Positions 1 to 8,326 of a stretch of 64,000 nucleotides of DNA are shown here, one piece after another (the stretch's first letter is position 1; every line of letters begins with the position of its first letter). Location: assembly GCF_017571495.1 (NCBI RefSeq), contig NZ_JAGETZ010000003.1, positions 124,001 to 188,000 of the forward strand. The letters are read 5' to 3'. The notes under the pieces are model-generated. The model searched no databases, was not told where the DNA came from, and saw only the letters and a program-made list of their open reading frames with translations. The DNA is from Hymenobacter negativus. GTDB lineage: Bacteria > Bacteroidota > Bacteroidia > Cytophagales > Hymenobacteraceae. Made by a program: the position numbers and the translations under genes.

Positions 1-151
1 ACAATTGCCGAAAGTGAGTTGGCAAATAAGCACGCCCTATCTATAGGGACAGTATCAATTTACTGAAGAAAAGGACTTCATAGAATGCCCAATTCAGTCA
101 ATCAAACCCAGCCGAATGAAATGTAATAGGCGTTTTTAAACTAATGAAAGC

Positions 152-193
152 CTTTTTTTTGTAGCCAGTTAGACAAAGCAGGCTACAAAAAAA
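152..193. terminator. Bidirectional terminator hairpin
   Basis: The stem gtagcc/ggctac (161-166 and 181-186) is flanked by eight T on the left and seven A on the right, so it can terminate transcription on either strand. It lies about 90 bases past the stop of the DAC gene. The rest of 1-279 holds no open frame I can support; a second, bulged inverted repeat (aactcg...cggct with agccgagtt) lies at 251-281. Confidence 0.6.
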
Positions 194-279
194 GGACTTT
201 TCAGTTTTTATTATTCGATTAAAAGTCGAGGTAGTTACCCGCTGATTATCAACTCGTAGTCGGCTAGACAAAAGCCGAG

Positions 280-1728
280 TTACGATGGCAGCAAGTCAAT
301 CCAGCCGTCTTCACTCACCACCACAGCTAGCACGGGGTACTTGCTGCTATTCACGTAGCGGAGGGCGCCATTGAAGCGGGCGCCGCGGGAGGAGTCGCCT
401 TTGTCGGTGGCCAGGCCGTCGAGGATGACGCCAATGGCGTGGCACATGGCGTTGGGCTCGATAAGGACAGCCCCGTCGATGTTGGTGACGAGGCGCAGGA
501 CAGAGGGCGTCATGATGCGCGGCACCACCCGGAAGCTTTGGCGGGTGAGGCGCTTGGCCTCCTGGGCCGCGCCGGTGGTGATGACCAGAATGGTGCCGTT
601 GGGCTGACTGGTGGCCTGCTGGGCCAGGTCCCAGAGGTATTCGATGCTGTCGGGGTCGAGCGACGGAAACACGATGCGCAGGATGCGGGCAAAGTTGTCG
701 GCGGCCACGCGGCCCTGGGGCAGGCGGGGGGTGTTGCTCACCACGCGCATCAGCACGTTGCCGGCATGGCTCATTTCCCAGCTGTAGTGATTGGTGAAAT
801 GCACCGTCACCAAGGGCTCGTATTGCGAATCACTTTCGGGCACAAGCTGGCCCAGGCCGAAGACGTGCGAGGCGTCCGAAATGAGCGCAGTGTGACCCTC
901 GCTCAGCTCCAGCAGCTTGCGGATGGAGCGGTGGTCGCGCATGGGCACGGGCGTTTCCAGCGTGAGCACGGGCACCACGGCGGGGTGCATGCGCCGGCTG
1001 ATGAGCATGGTCCCAATGCCCTCGTCGCCCTCGTGGCGCAGGGCAGCCACGCCATTGCAGGCGTCGTACAGGCCGTGGGTGCCGGCGGGGGCCACGCGCA
1101 GCATCAGGCGGCGGCCAGCCGAGCGCAGCAACTCGTTGTAGTCGCGGTCAAGCACGGGCTGGTCGTTGTCGGCGGTGTCGGCTTCGCGCAGGGCGCGGGT
1201 GCAGTCGTGCAGAAACTCCAGCACGGCCGCGTGGGGCAGGTTGGCGGGGCGGCCCGAGCCGGGCTTGGGCAGCGCGTAGTAATTGTCGTAGCAGTCGGAA
1301 GCCAGCTGCAGCACCACCGTCACGAGGTAGCCCTGCAAGCTGACGGGGGTGGAGCAGAACGAGCGCCGGTTTTCGTGGCGGCTGGCCGTAAGGATATTCA
1401 GCTTGCTCTCGGTGGCCTGGCACACCAGTTCGTACCAGTGCTGCTTCTCAAATCGGTCGTGGTCGTTGGGGTGCAGGTGGTACACCGAATCCTGCGGGCC
1501 TTTGTCCAACTCCAAAGCGGCAGCGTCGGCCTTGATGTCCTGAAAATCGTTGGGCGAGTAGCGCAGCATGGCGGGCTCCAGCACCACGGCATCGGGCTCG
1601 TCGGTTTCTTTGGCCGAAGCCAGACCCAGCAGGAAAACTTCGGGCCGCAGGCTGCGGTCGAGCAGGTTAAAAACGCCCTCGGCAAAGAGCTGGGCAGAAA
1701 CGCGAAACAGGCTTTGGTGCTCCCACAT
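280..1728 (-). CDS. DACNV/DisA_N-type diadenylate cyclase-like protein
   Basis: The C-terminal ~70 residues carry a DisA_N (DAC) signature: a DGA motif followed about 30 residues later by RGARFNGALRYV, where canonical diadenylate cyclases have GxRHRAA. The family makes c-di-AMP from two ATP. The preceding ~400 residues match no domain I can name with certainty; the layout (large N-terminal sensor-like region, short C-terminal DAC) fits the DACNV-type proteins described in Bacteroidetes. There is no signal peptide or membrane segment, so it is probably cytosolic. An upstream start at 1815 would add 29 residues that look non-domain-like; I prefer the ATG at 1728 (protein starts MWEHQSLF). The RHR-to-ARFN change means cyclase activity is uncertain; nucleotide sensing is an alternative. 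A hairpin flanked by T and A runs lies downstream at 152-193. Confidence 0.7.
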   Translation of the reverse strand: MWEHQSLFRVSAQLFAEGVFNLLDRSLRPEVFLLGLASAKETDEPDAVVLEPAMLRYSPNDFQDIKADAAALELDKGPQDSVYHLHPNDHDRFEKQHWYELVCQATESKLNILTASRHENRRSFCSTPVSLQGYLVTVVLQLASDCYDNYYALPKPGSGRPANLPHAAVLEFLHDCTRALREADTADNDQPVLDRDYNELLRSAGRRLMLRVAPAGTHGLYDACNGVAALRHEGDEGIGTMLISRRMHPAVVPVLTLETPVPMRDHRSIRKLLELSEGHTALISDASHVFGLGQLVPESDSQYEPLVTVHFTNHYSWEMSHAGNVLMRVVSNTPRLPQGRVAADNFARILRIVFPSLDPDSIEYLWDLAQQATSQPNGTILVITTGAAQEAKRLTRQSFRVVPRIMTPSVLRLVTNIDGAVLIEPNAMCHAIGVILDGLATDKGDSSRGARFNGALRYVNSSKYPVLAVVVSEDGWIDLLPS

Positions 1729-1925
1729 GGGCAGATAATCAGAACAGCCAGACCCCGCTGCGGGCCCGACTTCAGGCCGAACTACGCAAAAAAGCGCCGA
1801 ATAGTGGTATAGCAAAACAAAATTCCTGGTTTCTCGCTTCCAGCATTTCCTTCGAAGACGTATCTTCGGGCTACCACTGGTGGCTCTAGCCGCCTCTCCT
1901 TCACCCCGCCAACCCTCGCAAGCCT

Positions 1926-2195
1926 ATGCTCTTCGTTGACATGCTTTTTGTGGTCGCGGTGGCCATTTCTTTTATTCCAATTCTTACCGGCTACTGCGCT
2001 CAGAGCCGGGGCCGCTCGTTCTGGCTGTGGTTTGCGCTGGGCTGGCTGCTGCCTATTGCCTCATTCCTGCTGCTCTTCGCCCTCATCGCCCGCGACGAGC
2101 TGGACCCTGGCCGCCGCCTGCTCGGCGAGGCCCGCCAGATTTTGCGTGAAGCCGAGGAAGAAGCGAAAGCGGAGCGCATTCGGAACCAAGGCTGA
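1926..2195 (+). CDS. Small two-segment membrane protein
   Basis: This 89-residue protein has two hydrophobic segments, about residues 3-22 and 31-54, followed by a charged, Glu/Ala/Arg-rich tail (about 58-87) likely to be helical in the cytosol. The short loop between the segments contains SRGRSFW. I do not recognise a named family with certainty; small proteins with this shape are common in Hymenobacter-like genomes. It starts 78 bases before the PIG-L gene and reads the same way, so co-transcription is possible. Internal Met6 is an alternative start. Codon use matches the surrounding GC-rich genes. Confidence 0.6.
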   Translation: MLFVDMLFVVAVAISFIPILTGYCAQSRGRSFWLWFALGWLLPIASFLLLFALIARDELDPGRRLLGEARQILREAEEEAKAERIRNQG

Positions 2196-2272
2196 TTTCT
2201 TGCCCGCCCGCGCAAGAAACGATACAATGCCCGCGCCCGGTAACTTCACGGCCTCATCCCGGTTTCCTGCGC

Positions 2273-4894
2273 ATGATTCGTTCCCTACGCCCGCTGCTGG
2301 CGGCGCTGCTGCTGCCCCTGGCCGCCCTGGCCCAAACGCCCAAGTCCTACACGTCCTCCGAAATCCTGCTGGGCCTCAAAAAGCTCAACGTGCTGGGCTC
2401 GGTGATGTACCTGGCCGCCCACCCCGACGACGAAAACACCCGCCTCATCGCCTACCTGGCCAACGAGCGCCTGCTCGACACCAGCTACCTAAGCTGCACC
2501 CGCGGCGACGGCGGCCAGAACCTCATCGGTCCCGAGCTGCGCGAGGGCCTCGGCGTAATTCGCACGCAGGAGCTGCTGGCGGCCCGGCGCCTGGACGGCG
2601 GCCGGCAGTTCTTCACCCGCGCCAACGACTTCGGCTTCTCGAAAACCTCCGACGAAACCTTCCGCATCTGGGACAAGGAGCAGGTGCTGGCCGATATGGT
2701 GTGGGTTATCCGCCAGCGCCGGCCCGACGTGCTCCTCACCCGCTTCCCGCCCGATGCCCGCGCCGGCCACGGCCACCACCAGGCCAGCGCCCTGCTCGCT
2801 GCCGAAGCCTTCGACGCCGCCGGCGACCCCACACGCTTCCCCGAGCAATTGCAATACGTGCAAGCCTGGCAGCCCAAGCGCCTGCTCTGGAACACCGGCA
2901 GCTTCTTCGTCAAACCCGGCGAAAACATGGACGGCTACCTCAAGCTCGACGCCGGCGGCTACAACCCCCTGCTGGGCCAGAGCTACGGCGAAATCGCGGC
3001 CCGCAGCCGCAGCAACCACCGCAGCCAAGGCTTCGGCTCGGCCGCTCAGCGGGGCGAGGCGCTGGAGTATTTCCAGCCCGTGAAAGGCGAGAAAGCCACC
3101 AACGACCTGTTCGAAGGCGTGGACCAGACCTGGAACCGGGTGCCCGGCGGCGCGGATGTGGGCAAGCTCATCGAGGAGGTGATTCGCAAGTACGACCCGA
3201 GCAACCCCAGCGCCAGCGTGGCCGGGCTGCTGAAGGTGCGAAAGCAGCTGAAAAAGCCAACTGCGAGGGGTAACGAGGGAAATTACACCTACTGGAAGCG
3301 CGAAAAGCTAGGTCAAGTAGAAGGCATGATTAAAGCTTGTCTGGGTCTGCATTTAGAAGCCACAGCTCTAGCTGTATCTGTTGCGCCACGTCAGCCACTG
3401 CAACTTACCCTTGAGGCGCTGAACCGGTCAAGGGTTGCGGTTTCTGTTACTGGGATTTATGGAGACGAGTTAATAAGCCTTGATACCACTGTTGCTTTAA
3501 CACCCGGGCAAACGGTAAGCCTTCGGCGCAGAATTAATCAGTCGACCAGCGAAGATGTATCTCAGCCATATTGGTTAAGGAAGCCTGGGACTGTAGGCAT
3601 GTACTCTGTCCCAGAATCGCTGAGCTTTTCATCAGGAACTGATGCAGCAATTATGCTGGCCGAGTCAAAGAATGGCGTCAGCTTGATGCCAGCCGATGAG
3701 GCTACGGGAAGTTTCGGTGTTGTTTACCCCCAGCAAAGGTTGATTGGGATGCCCGAAAACCCGTCCAGTGATGGTGTTTGTTTCGTAGTGAGCGTGTTAG
3801 GGACCAAGCTTTATTACGCTGTTCCCGTCCAATACAAGCACACCGACCCGGTGCTGGGCGAACTGTACCAGTCGCTGGCCGTGGTGCCGCCCGTGGCCGT
3901 GAACCTGCCCGCCGCCCGCGCCTACGTCTTCGCCGATGCCCAGCCCAAGACCGTGCCCGTGACCCTGCGTGCCGGCCGCGCCGGGGTGGCCGGCACGCTG
4001 GCCCTGACCCTGCCCGCCGGCTGGACCAGCACCCCGGCCAGCCAGTCCTTCGCCCTGGCCGCCAAAGACGCCGAGCAAACCGTGGAGTTCCGCGTGCAGC
4101 CCGGCCCCGGCGTCGCCCCCGGCAAAACGGAGCTGCGCGCCGTGGCCACCGTGGCCGGCCAGTCCTACAGCCGCGGCATCCAGACCATTCAATACCCCCA
4201 CATCCCCACCCAAACGCTGTTTCCCGAAGCCGTGGCCCCGCTCGTGAAACTAGAATTGCGCAAGCGCGGCCAGAACGTGGCCTACCTGATGGGCGCCGGC
4301 GACGAAGTGCCCGAGGCCCTGCGCCAAATCGGCTACCACGTGACCCTGCTCGAACCCAAAGACCTCACCGCCGCCACCCTCAAGCAATACGACGCCCTGG
4401 TAGTCGGCATCCGCGCCTACAACACGGTGGACCGCCTCAAAACCCAGCAGCCCGAAATCCTTAAATACATCGAGCAGGGCGGCAACGTGGTGGTGCAATA
4501 CGTGGTGAACCGCGGCACCGTACTGCCCGAAATCGGCCCCTACCCGCTGACGCTTTCCTCCGACCGGGTGACGGTGGAAGACGCCCCCGTGACGCTGAGG
4601 AAGCACCCGTTGCTGGCCGCGCCCAACAAAATCACCGCGCAGGATTTCCACGGCTGGGTGCAGGAGCAGGGCCTGTATTACCCCGCCAAGTGGGACCCGA
4701 AATACCAGCCCGTTATTTCCAGCAGCGACCCCGGCGAGGCGGCCAAGGAAAGCGCCATTCTGGTGGCGGACTACGGCAAGGGCCACTTCATCTACACCGG
4801 CTTGTCGCTGTTTCGCGAGCTGCCGGCCGGCGTGCCCGGCGCCTACCGCATTATCACCAACATGATTTCCTACGGGAAGGAAGTGGCGCAGTAG
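2273..4894 (+). CDS. Secreted PIG-L family deacetylase
   Basis: The N-terminal domain belongs to the PIG-L/LmbE family of zinc-dependent N-acetylglucosamine deacetylases. The metal-binding motif AHPDDE is at residues 49-54 and the second motif, GHGHH, at 165-169. Residues 1-20 form a cleavable signal peptide (ALA before QTPK), so it acts in the periplasm or outside. After the catalytic domain (about 35-300) come beta-rich segments, and the last ~200 residues resemble a glutamine-amidotransferase-like fold seen in other 870-residue PIG-L proteins. The middle (about 3250-3835, residues 327-520) is visibly poorer in GC and uses different codons from both flanks, yet the frame stays open and the protein still reads like the family, which suggests a recombined allele. 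A REP-like inverted repeat starts 4 bases after the stop. Confidence 0.85.
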   Translation: MIRSLRPLLAALLLPLAALAQTPKSYTSSEILLGLKKLNVLGSVMYLAAHPDDENTRLIAYLANERLLDTSYLSCTRGDGGQNLIGPELREGLGVIRTQELLAARRLDGGRQFFTRANDFGFSKTSDETFRIWDKEQVLADMVWVIRQRRPDVLLTRFPPDARAGHGHHQASALLAAEAFDAAGDPTRFPEQLQYVQAWQPKRLLWNTGSFFVKPGENMDGYLKLDAGGYNPLLGQSYGEIAARSRSNHRSQGFGSAAQRGEALEYFQPVKGEKATNDLFEGVDQTWNRVPGGADVGKLIEEVIRKYDPSNPSASVAGLLKVRKQLKKPTARGNEGNYTYWKREKLGQVEGMIKACLGLHLEATALAVSVAPRQPLQLTLEALNRSRVAVSVTGIYGDELISLDTTVALTPGQTVSLRRRINQSTSEDVSQPYWLRKPGTVGMYSVPESLSFSSGTDAAIMLAESKNGVSLMPADEATGSFGVVYPQQRLIGMPENPSSDGVCFVVSVLGTKLYYAVPVQYKHTDPVLGELYQSLAVVPPVAVNLPAARAYVFADAQPKTVPVTLRAGRAGVAGTLALTLPAGWTSTPASQSFALAAKDAEQTVEFRVQPGPGVAPGKTELRAVATVAGQSYSRGIQTIQYPHIPTQTLFPEAVAPLVKLELRKRGQNVAYLMGAGDEVPEALRQIGYHVTLLEPKDLTAATLKQYDALVVGIRAYNTVDRLKTQQPEILKYIEQGGNVVVQYVVNRGTVLPEIGPYPLTLSSDRVTVEDAPVTLRKHPLLAAPNKITAQDFHGWVQEQGLYYPAKWDPKYQPVISSSDPGEAAKESAILVADYGKGHFIYTGLSLFRELPAGVPGAYRIITNMISYGKEVAQ

Positions 4895-4898
4895 CGGC

Positions 4899-4974
4899 CT
4901 GTAGCTTGGACGCTACGAGTCCGCGTCCAGGCGAACGTATGGCAATGCGCGGACTCGCAGCGTCCACGCTACAG
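4899..4974. repeat. REP-like inverted pair (family A)
   Basis: Left arm 4899-4925 and right arm 4947-4974 are inverted copies of about 27 bases around the word GGACGCTRCGAGTCCGCG, separated by ~21 bases. Each arm is itself a small imperfect palindrome. It begins 4 bases after the PIG-L stop codon. A related pair is at 6444-6515. Confidence 0.75.
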
Positions 4975-4978
4975 TGCC

Positions 4979-5008
4979 CGTCATGCCTCGGCTGCGCTCG
5001 GCATGACG
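4979..5008. repeat. Short palindrome (family B word)
   Basis: The sequence reads cgtcatgcc...ggcatgacg with 9-base arms around a 12-base core resembling GAGCGCAGCCGA. The same word forms the arms of the larger element at 8192-8295. Confidence 0.6.
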
Positions 5009-5063
5009 TTCTTTTGTGTTCTGATTACCCTTTTCAGGCTTTCTGGCCTCTTGCTATATACCC

Positions 5064-6440
5064 GTGCTTACAGTAGAAAAAATCGGCGGCACCTCGATGA
5101 CCGCCTTTGCCGATGTTCTTCAGAACATCATCTTCCATGGCCGTGAAGGCGCGGCGCTGTACAGCCGCATTTTCGTGGTGTCGGCCTACGCCAACGTTAC
5201 CAACTGGCTGCTGGAGAACAAGAAAACCGGCGCCCCCGGCGTGTATCACCACATCACCCAGAACCAGGATTTCCGGCATTCGCTGCAAGACGTAGCCGTC
5301 AGGCTCAAGGAGTTGAACAAGAACTATGAGGACTTGGGACTCGACCTGGCCGTGGCCGATGCCTTCATTCAGCAACGCATCGACCAGGCCCAGGTGTACT
5401 TAGATAGCTTGGTAAATGTGCTGGCCTCGGGCTACGTCAACAGCACGAATATTTTGCAGGCCGCCCGCGAAATTCTGGCCTCGATAGGGGAGGCGCATTC
5501 GGCCTTTAACTCCGTTAATATCTTGAAAAATCGGGGTGTGCATGCTACCCTTATCGACCTCAGCGGCTTCGACGACGCGCAAGCTCTCACCATTGATGAG
5601 CGCATTGCCAATGCCTTTGCCGATGTAGATTTCCGGCGCACCATCTGCATCGCCACCGGCTACACCAAGGGCACCGAGGGCATCATGCGCGAGTTCGACC
5701 GGGGCTATTCCGAAGTCACGTTCAGCAAGATTGCCGTGGCCGTGCGGCCCAAGGAGGCTATTATTCACAAGGAATACCACCTCAGCTCCGCCGACCCCAA
5801 CCTCGTGGGCGTGGACCAGTGCCACCCCATCGGCTTCACCAACTACGACGTGGCCGACCAGCTCGCCGACGTGGGCATGGAGGCCATCCACCCCAAGGCC
5901 TCGAAGCCGCTGGAGATAAATGCCATCGACCTGCGCATTAAAAATACCTTCGAGCCTGACCATCCCGGCACACTGATTACCCGCGATTTCGTGTCGAAAA
6001 CCAAGCACATCGAAGTCATTACGGGCACCGAGAAAGTAGTCATCATCGACATTCACGACCCGCTGATGGTGGGCGCCGCCGGCTTCGACCTGACCCTGAT
6101 GCAGGTGTTTTTCGACCTCGGCGTCAGCTATATTTTCAAGGCCACCAGCGCCAACAGCATCTCGCTGCTCATCTGGGAAAAGGACCTGAAACCCCAGCTC
6201 GTGGCCGCTCTCGAAGCCAAGTACGAAAACGTGACTGTACAAACCGCCGCCCTGGTCTGCCTCATCGGTTCCAACATCGACGAGCCTGGTCTGCTGGCCC
6301 GGGCAGCCGGCGCACTGGCCGATTCGGGCATTAACATCCGCAGCGCGGGCTTCGCGCTGCGCAAGGTGAATATTCAATTCATCGTGGGCCGCGAGGATTA
6401 TAAAACGGCCATTGTGGCGCTGAACCAAGCGCTGGGGTAG
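5064..6440 (+). CDS. Aspartate kinase
   Basis: Aspartate kinase phosphorylates L-aspartate, the first step to lysine, threonine, methionine and diaminopimelate. The N-terminus VEKIGGTSM is the nucleotide-binding KxGGTS motif, and the C-terminal ~80 residues (AALVCLIGSNIDEPGLLARA onward) form an ACT regulatory domain. The VEKIGGTSM form, rather than VxKFGGTS, is typical of the ectoine-cluster-type aspartokinase branch, although no ectoine gene is visible nearby. The start is a GTG at 5064; no ATG in frame precedes the kinase motif. It sits alone between two family A repeat pairs; the second begins 3 bases after its stop. Feedback control through the ACT domain is expected from the family. Confidence 0.88.
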   Translation: MLTVEKIGGTSMTAFADVLQNIIFHGREGAALYSRIFVVSAYANVTNWLLENKKTGAPGVYHHITQNQDFRHSLQDVAVRLKELNKNYEDLGLDLAVADAFIQQRIDQAQVYLDSLVNVLASGYVNSTNILQAAREILASIGEAHSAFNSVNILKNRGVHATLIDLSGFDDAQALTIDERIANAFADVDFRRTICIATGYTKGTEGIMREFDRGYSEVTFSKIAVAVRPKEAIIHKEYHLSSADPNLVGVDQCHPIGFTNYDVADQLADVGMEAIHPKASKPLEINAIDLRIKNTFEPDHPGTLITRDFVSKTKHIEVITGTEKVVIIDIHDPLMVGAAGFDLTLMQVFFDLGVSYIFKATSANSISLLIWEKDLKPQLVAALEAKYENVTVQTAALVCLIGSNIDEPGLLARAAGALADSGINIRSAGFALRKVNIQFIVGREDYKTAIVALNQALG

Positions 6441-6443
6441 CAC

Positions 6444-6515
6444 GTAGCGTGGACTCTGCGAGTCCGCGCATTGCACAACGTCCGCCTGGGTGCGGACTCG
6501 CAGAGTCCACGCTAC
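6444..6515. repeat. REP-like inverted pair (family A)
   Basis: Arms 6444-6468 (gtagcgtggactctgcgag...) and 6492-6515 are near-perfect inverted copies, separated by 23 bases. Each arm contains the hairpin CGTGGACT-CTGCG-AGTCCGCG. The element starts 3 bases after the aspartate kinase stop and ends 9 bases before the PAP2 start. Confidence 0.8.
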
Positions 6516-6524
6516 TACCTGCTC

Positions 6525-7178
6525 ATGACGCTCCGCCAGTTCCTTGTCTTTACGGCTATCTCGCTGCCGGCCTGCGCCTTGCTCATCCTGTTGCTTGACC
6601 AGCCGTTGGCCCAATTCATTCACGGGCATTTCGCTGGTGCGGCACCGTTTTTCGCCAGCCTTACCGCCTCGGCCGATGCTGTGCATGGGGCCCTCATGAC
6701 GCACGTAGTGGGGCTGCCCATCATCTTTCTGGTGCTAGGGCTGGCGTTTGCCATCGGGCGCTACGCCCTGAAACGGCGCGGCGCTATTGTTTTCCTTATT
6801 CTTCTGCTCACCCACGAATTCAGCATGGTGCTGGCCAATGTGCTGAAAGGCAGCGTGCACCGCTTGCGGCCGGAGGTGCAGTTCAAGTCAGGGTACCTAG
6901 GTACGGGCCTGTGGGCCACGGGGCCGCACAACGATTCCTTTCCTTCGTCACACACTGCCATTTATTTCAGCCTGTTCCTGCCCCTGGCGGTGGCATTTCC
7001 ACGCTGGCGCTGGCCGCTGCTGGTGCTGCCGGGCCTCATTGCACTGGGCCGGCTGGTGCTGGGCATGCACTATTTGAGTGATGTTTGGTTTTCGCTGTGG
7101 CTGGTGGTAGCCCTCACGTTTCTGTTTGGGTTACTGGATAGGCGGGTAGGAGCGGGGCTTGCCTCCGCTCATCGTTGA
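6525..7178 (+). CDS. PAP2-family membrane phosphatase
   Basis: A 217-residue integral membrane protein with about five or six hydrophobic segments and the three PAP2 signature blocks: KGSVHRLRP (block 1), PSSH (block 2, the acid/base His) and GRLVLGMHYLSD (block 3, nucleophilic His and supporting Asp). The family removes phosphate from lipid phosphates such as phosphatidic acid or undecaprenyl diphosphate at the outer face of the inner membrane. A longer frame opening at 6471 would be translated out of the inverted repeat, so the ATG at 6525 (MTLRQFLVF) is the likely start. Substrate cannot be told from sequence. Confidence 0.85.
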   Translation: MTLRQFLVFTAISLPACALLILLLDQPLAQFIHGHFAGAAPFFASLTASADAVHGALMTHVVGLPIIFLVLGLAFAIGRYALKRRGAIVFLILLLTHEFSMVLANVLKGSVHRLRPEVQFKSGYLGTGLWATGPHNDSFPSSHTAIYFSLFLPLAVAFPRWRWPLLVLPGLIALGRLVLGMHYLSDVWFSLWLVVALTFLFGLLDRRVGAGLASAHR

Positions 7179-7283
7179 ATGGGGTGGTTGCAAACCGTTT
7201 GACGGCCAACAAGAGCCAGCCCCTATATCCCGGACCGGCTATTTACCGTTCTGCTTCTTTCGGCCTTTGGGCTGTCGCCTTTC

Positions 7284-8180
7284 ATGAGAAAACCCACGCT
7301 ACTTGCCGGGGCCGCTATGGCCCTTTGTGCCCTGTTCCAGCTAACAGCCTGCACCGCCACCAAGCCCGTCGCCAATCCCAAACTGGTGGTACTGGGCCAT
7401 GCCGGTTCCGGCTTTTTCACGCCCATCAGTCCGTTCAATTTCCGGCCGCCGAGCAGCTGGCGCGGCATTCGCCACGCTTTGCGCATCGGGGCCGATGGCG
7501 TGGAGATGGACCTGCAGCTCAGCCAGGACAGCGTGGTGATGCTCTACCACGACCCCCAGCTCGAAAACAGCAGCAACGGCCACGGCTGCATCAGCCAGCA
7601 CCCGGCCGCCGAGCTCACGCAGCTGCGCTACCACGGCGGCTGGCCCTACGACTGGTTTCAGAAGGAGCGCCCCGTGACCTTTGATACTGTGCTGGCCCGC
7701 CTCAGCCGCCGCCCCACGTTCCCCTTCGTCCACCTCGATTTGCACGAGGACGACCCCTGCCGCCCGCCCGGCCATCAGCACGACCGCACGCCGCTGCTCA
7801 TCCGCCAGATTGCCCGGAGCCTTGACCGCTACCATGTGCCGCCCGGTCAGGTACTGCTTATCACGCAGGAAGCGCCCACGGTGCTGCTGGCCCGCAAGCT
7901 GCTGCCGGCCGGCGTGCGCATCGGTCTCGAAATTGCCTCCGATGAGTTCGCATTTGGCCTGAAAGTAGCCCGCACCGAAAAGGTGCACACCGTGGTGCTC
8001 GATGCCGACCGCGTGACGCCTGACCAAGCCGCCCAAGCCCACGCCGCCGGCCTGAAAGTGGTGGTATTCGGTGGCCGCTCGGGCAAGGATATCCGGCGCG
8101 TGCTGGCTACCCAGCCCGATGAGATTGAAGTAGATAACGTGAAGCGCCTGCTTATCCTGCAAGGCCGCAGGAAGGGGTAA
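7284..8180 (+). CDS. Glycerophosphodiester phosphodiesterase lipoprotein
   Basis: GDPD-family enzymes split glycerophosphodiesters into glycerol 3-phosphate and an alcohol. Expected active-site elements are present in order: His39 in GHAGSG (usually HRG), then GVEMDLQLSQD with the metal-binding E and D, then the YHDP histidine. The start has a lipoprotein signal with lipobox LTAC (Cys23), so the mature protein is anchored in the envelope. The TIM-barrel length (298 residues) is normal. The HRG-to-HAG change at the first motif is unusual and removes a conserved Arg. A family B inverted repeat follows 11 bases after the stop. Confidence 0.82.
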   Translation: MRKPTLLAGAAMALCALFQLTACTATKPVANPKLVVLGHAGSGFFTPISPFNFRPPSSWRGIRHALRIGADGVEMDLQLSQDSVVMLYHDPQLENSSNGHGCISQHPAAELTQLRYHGGWPYDWFQKERPVTFDTVLARLSRRPTFPFVHLDLHEDDPCRPPGHQHDRTPLLIRQIARSLDRYHVPPGQVLLITQEAPTVLLARKLLPAGVRIGLEIASDEFAFGLKVARTEKVHTVVLDADRVTPDQAAQAHAAGLKVVVFGGRSGKDIRRVLATQPDEIEVDNVKRLLILQGRRKG

Positions 8181-8191
8181 GGTATATTTAG

Positions 8192-8295
8192 CCCGTCATG
8201 CCACGCGCAGCCGAGGCATCTTGCGTGCTTTCACTAATCTAAATCGATTGGGTGACCAGCACACGCAAGATGCCTCGGCTGCGCTTGGCATGACG
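8192..8295. repeat. Large inverted repeat (family B)
   Basis: Arms 8192-8227 (GTCATGCC..GCGCAGCCGAGGCATCTTGCGTG) and 8262-8295 are near-perfect inverted copies separated by ~34 bases. Each arm also has an internal ATGCC/GGCAT stem. Single or partial copies of the word are seen at 4979-5008 and about 32322-32345. Confidence 0.8.
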
Positions 8296-8326
8296 GAATT
8301 ATTCGCCCAGTCACCTCCGCCTTCCT

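Noticed and set aside
439..1812. Long plus-strand open frame opposite the DAC gene
   Set aside because: It is an antisense shadow produced by GC-rich codon bias; Ala/Gly/Val/His-rich and without any family match, while the minus strand carries the DAC motifs.
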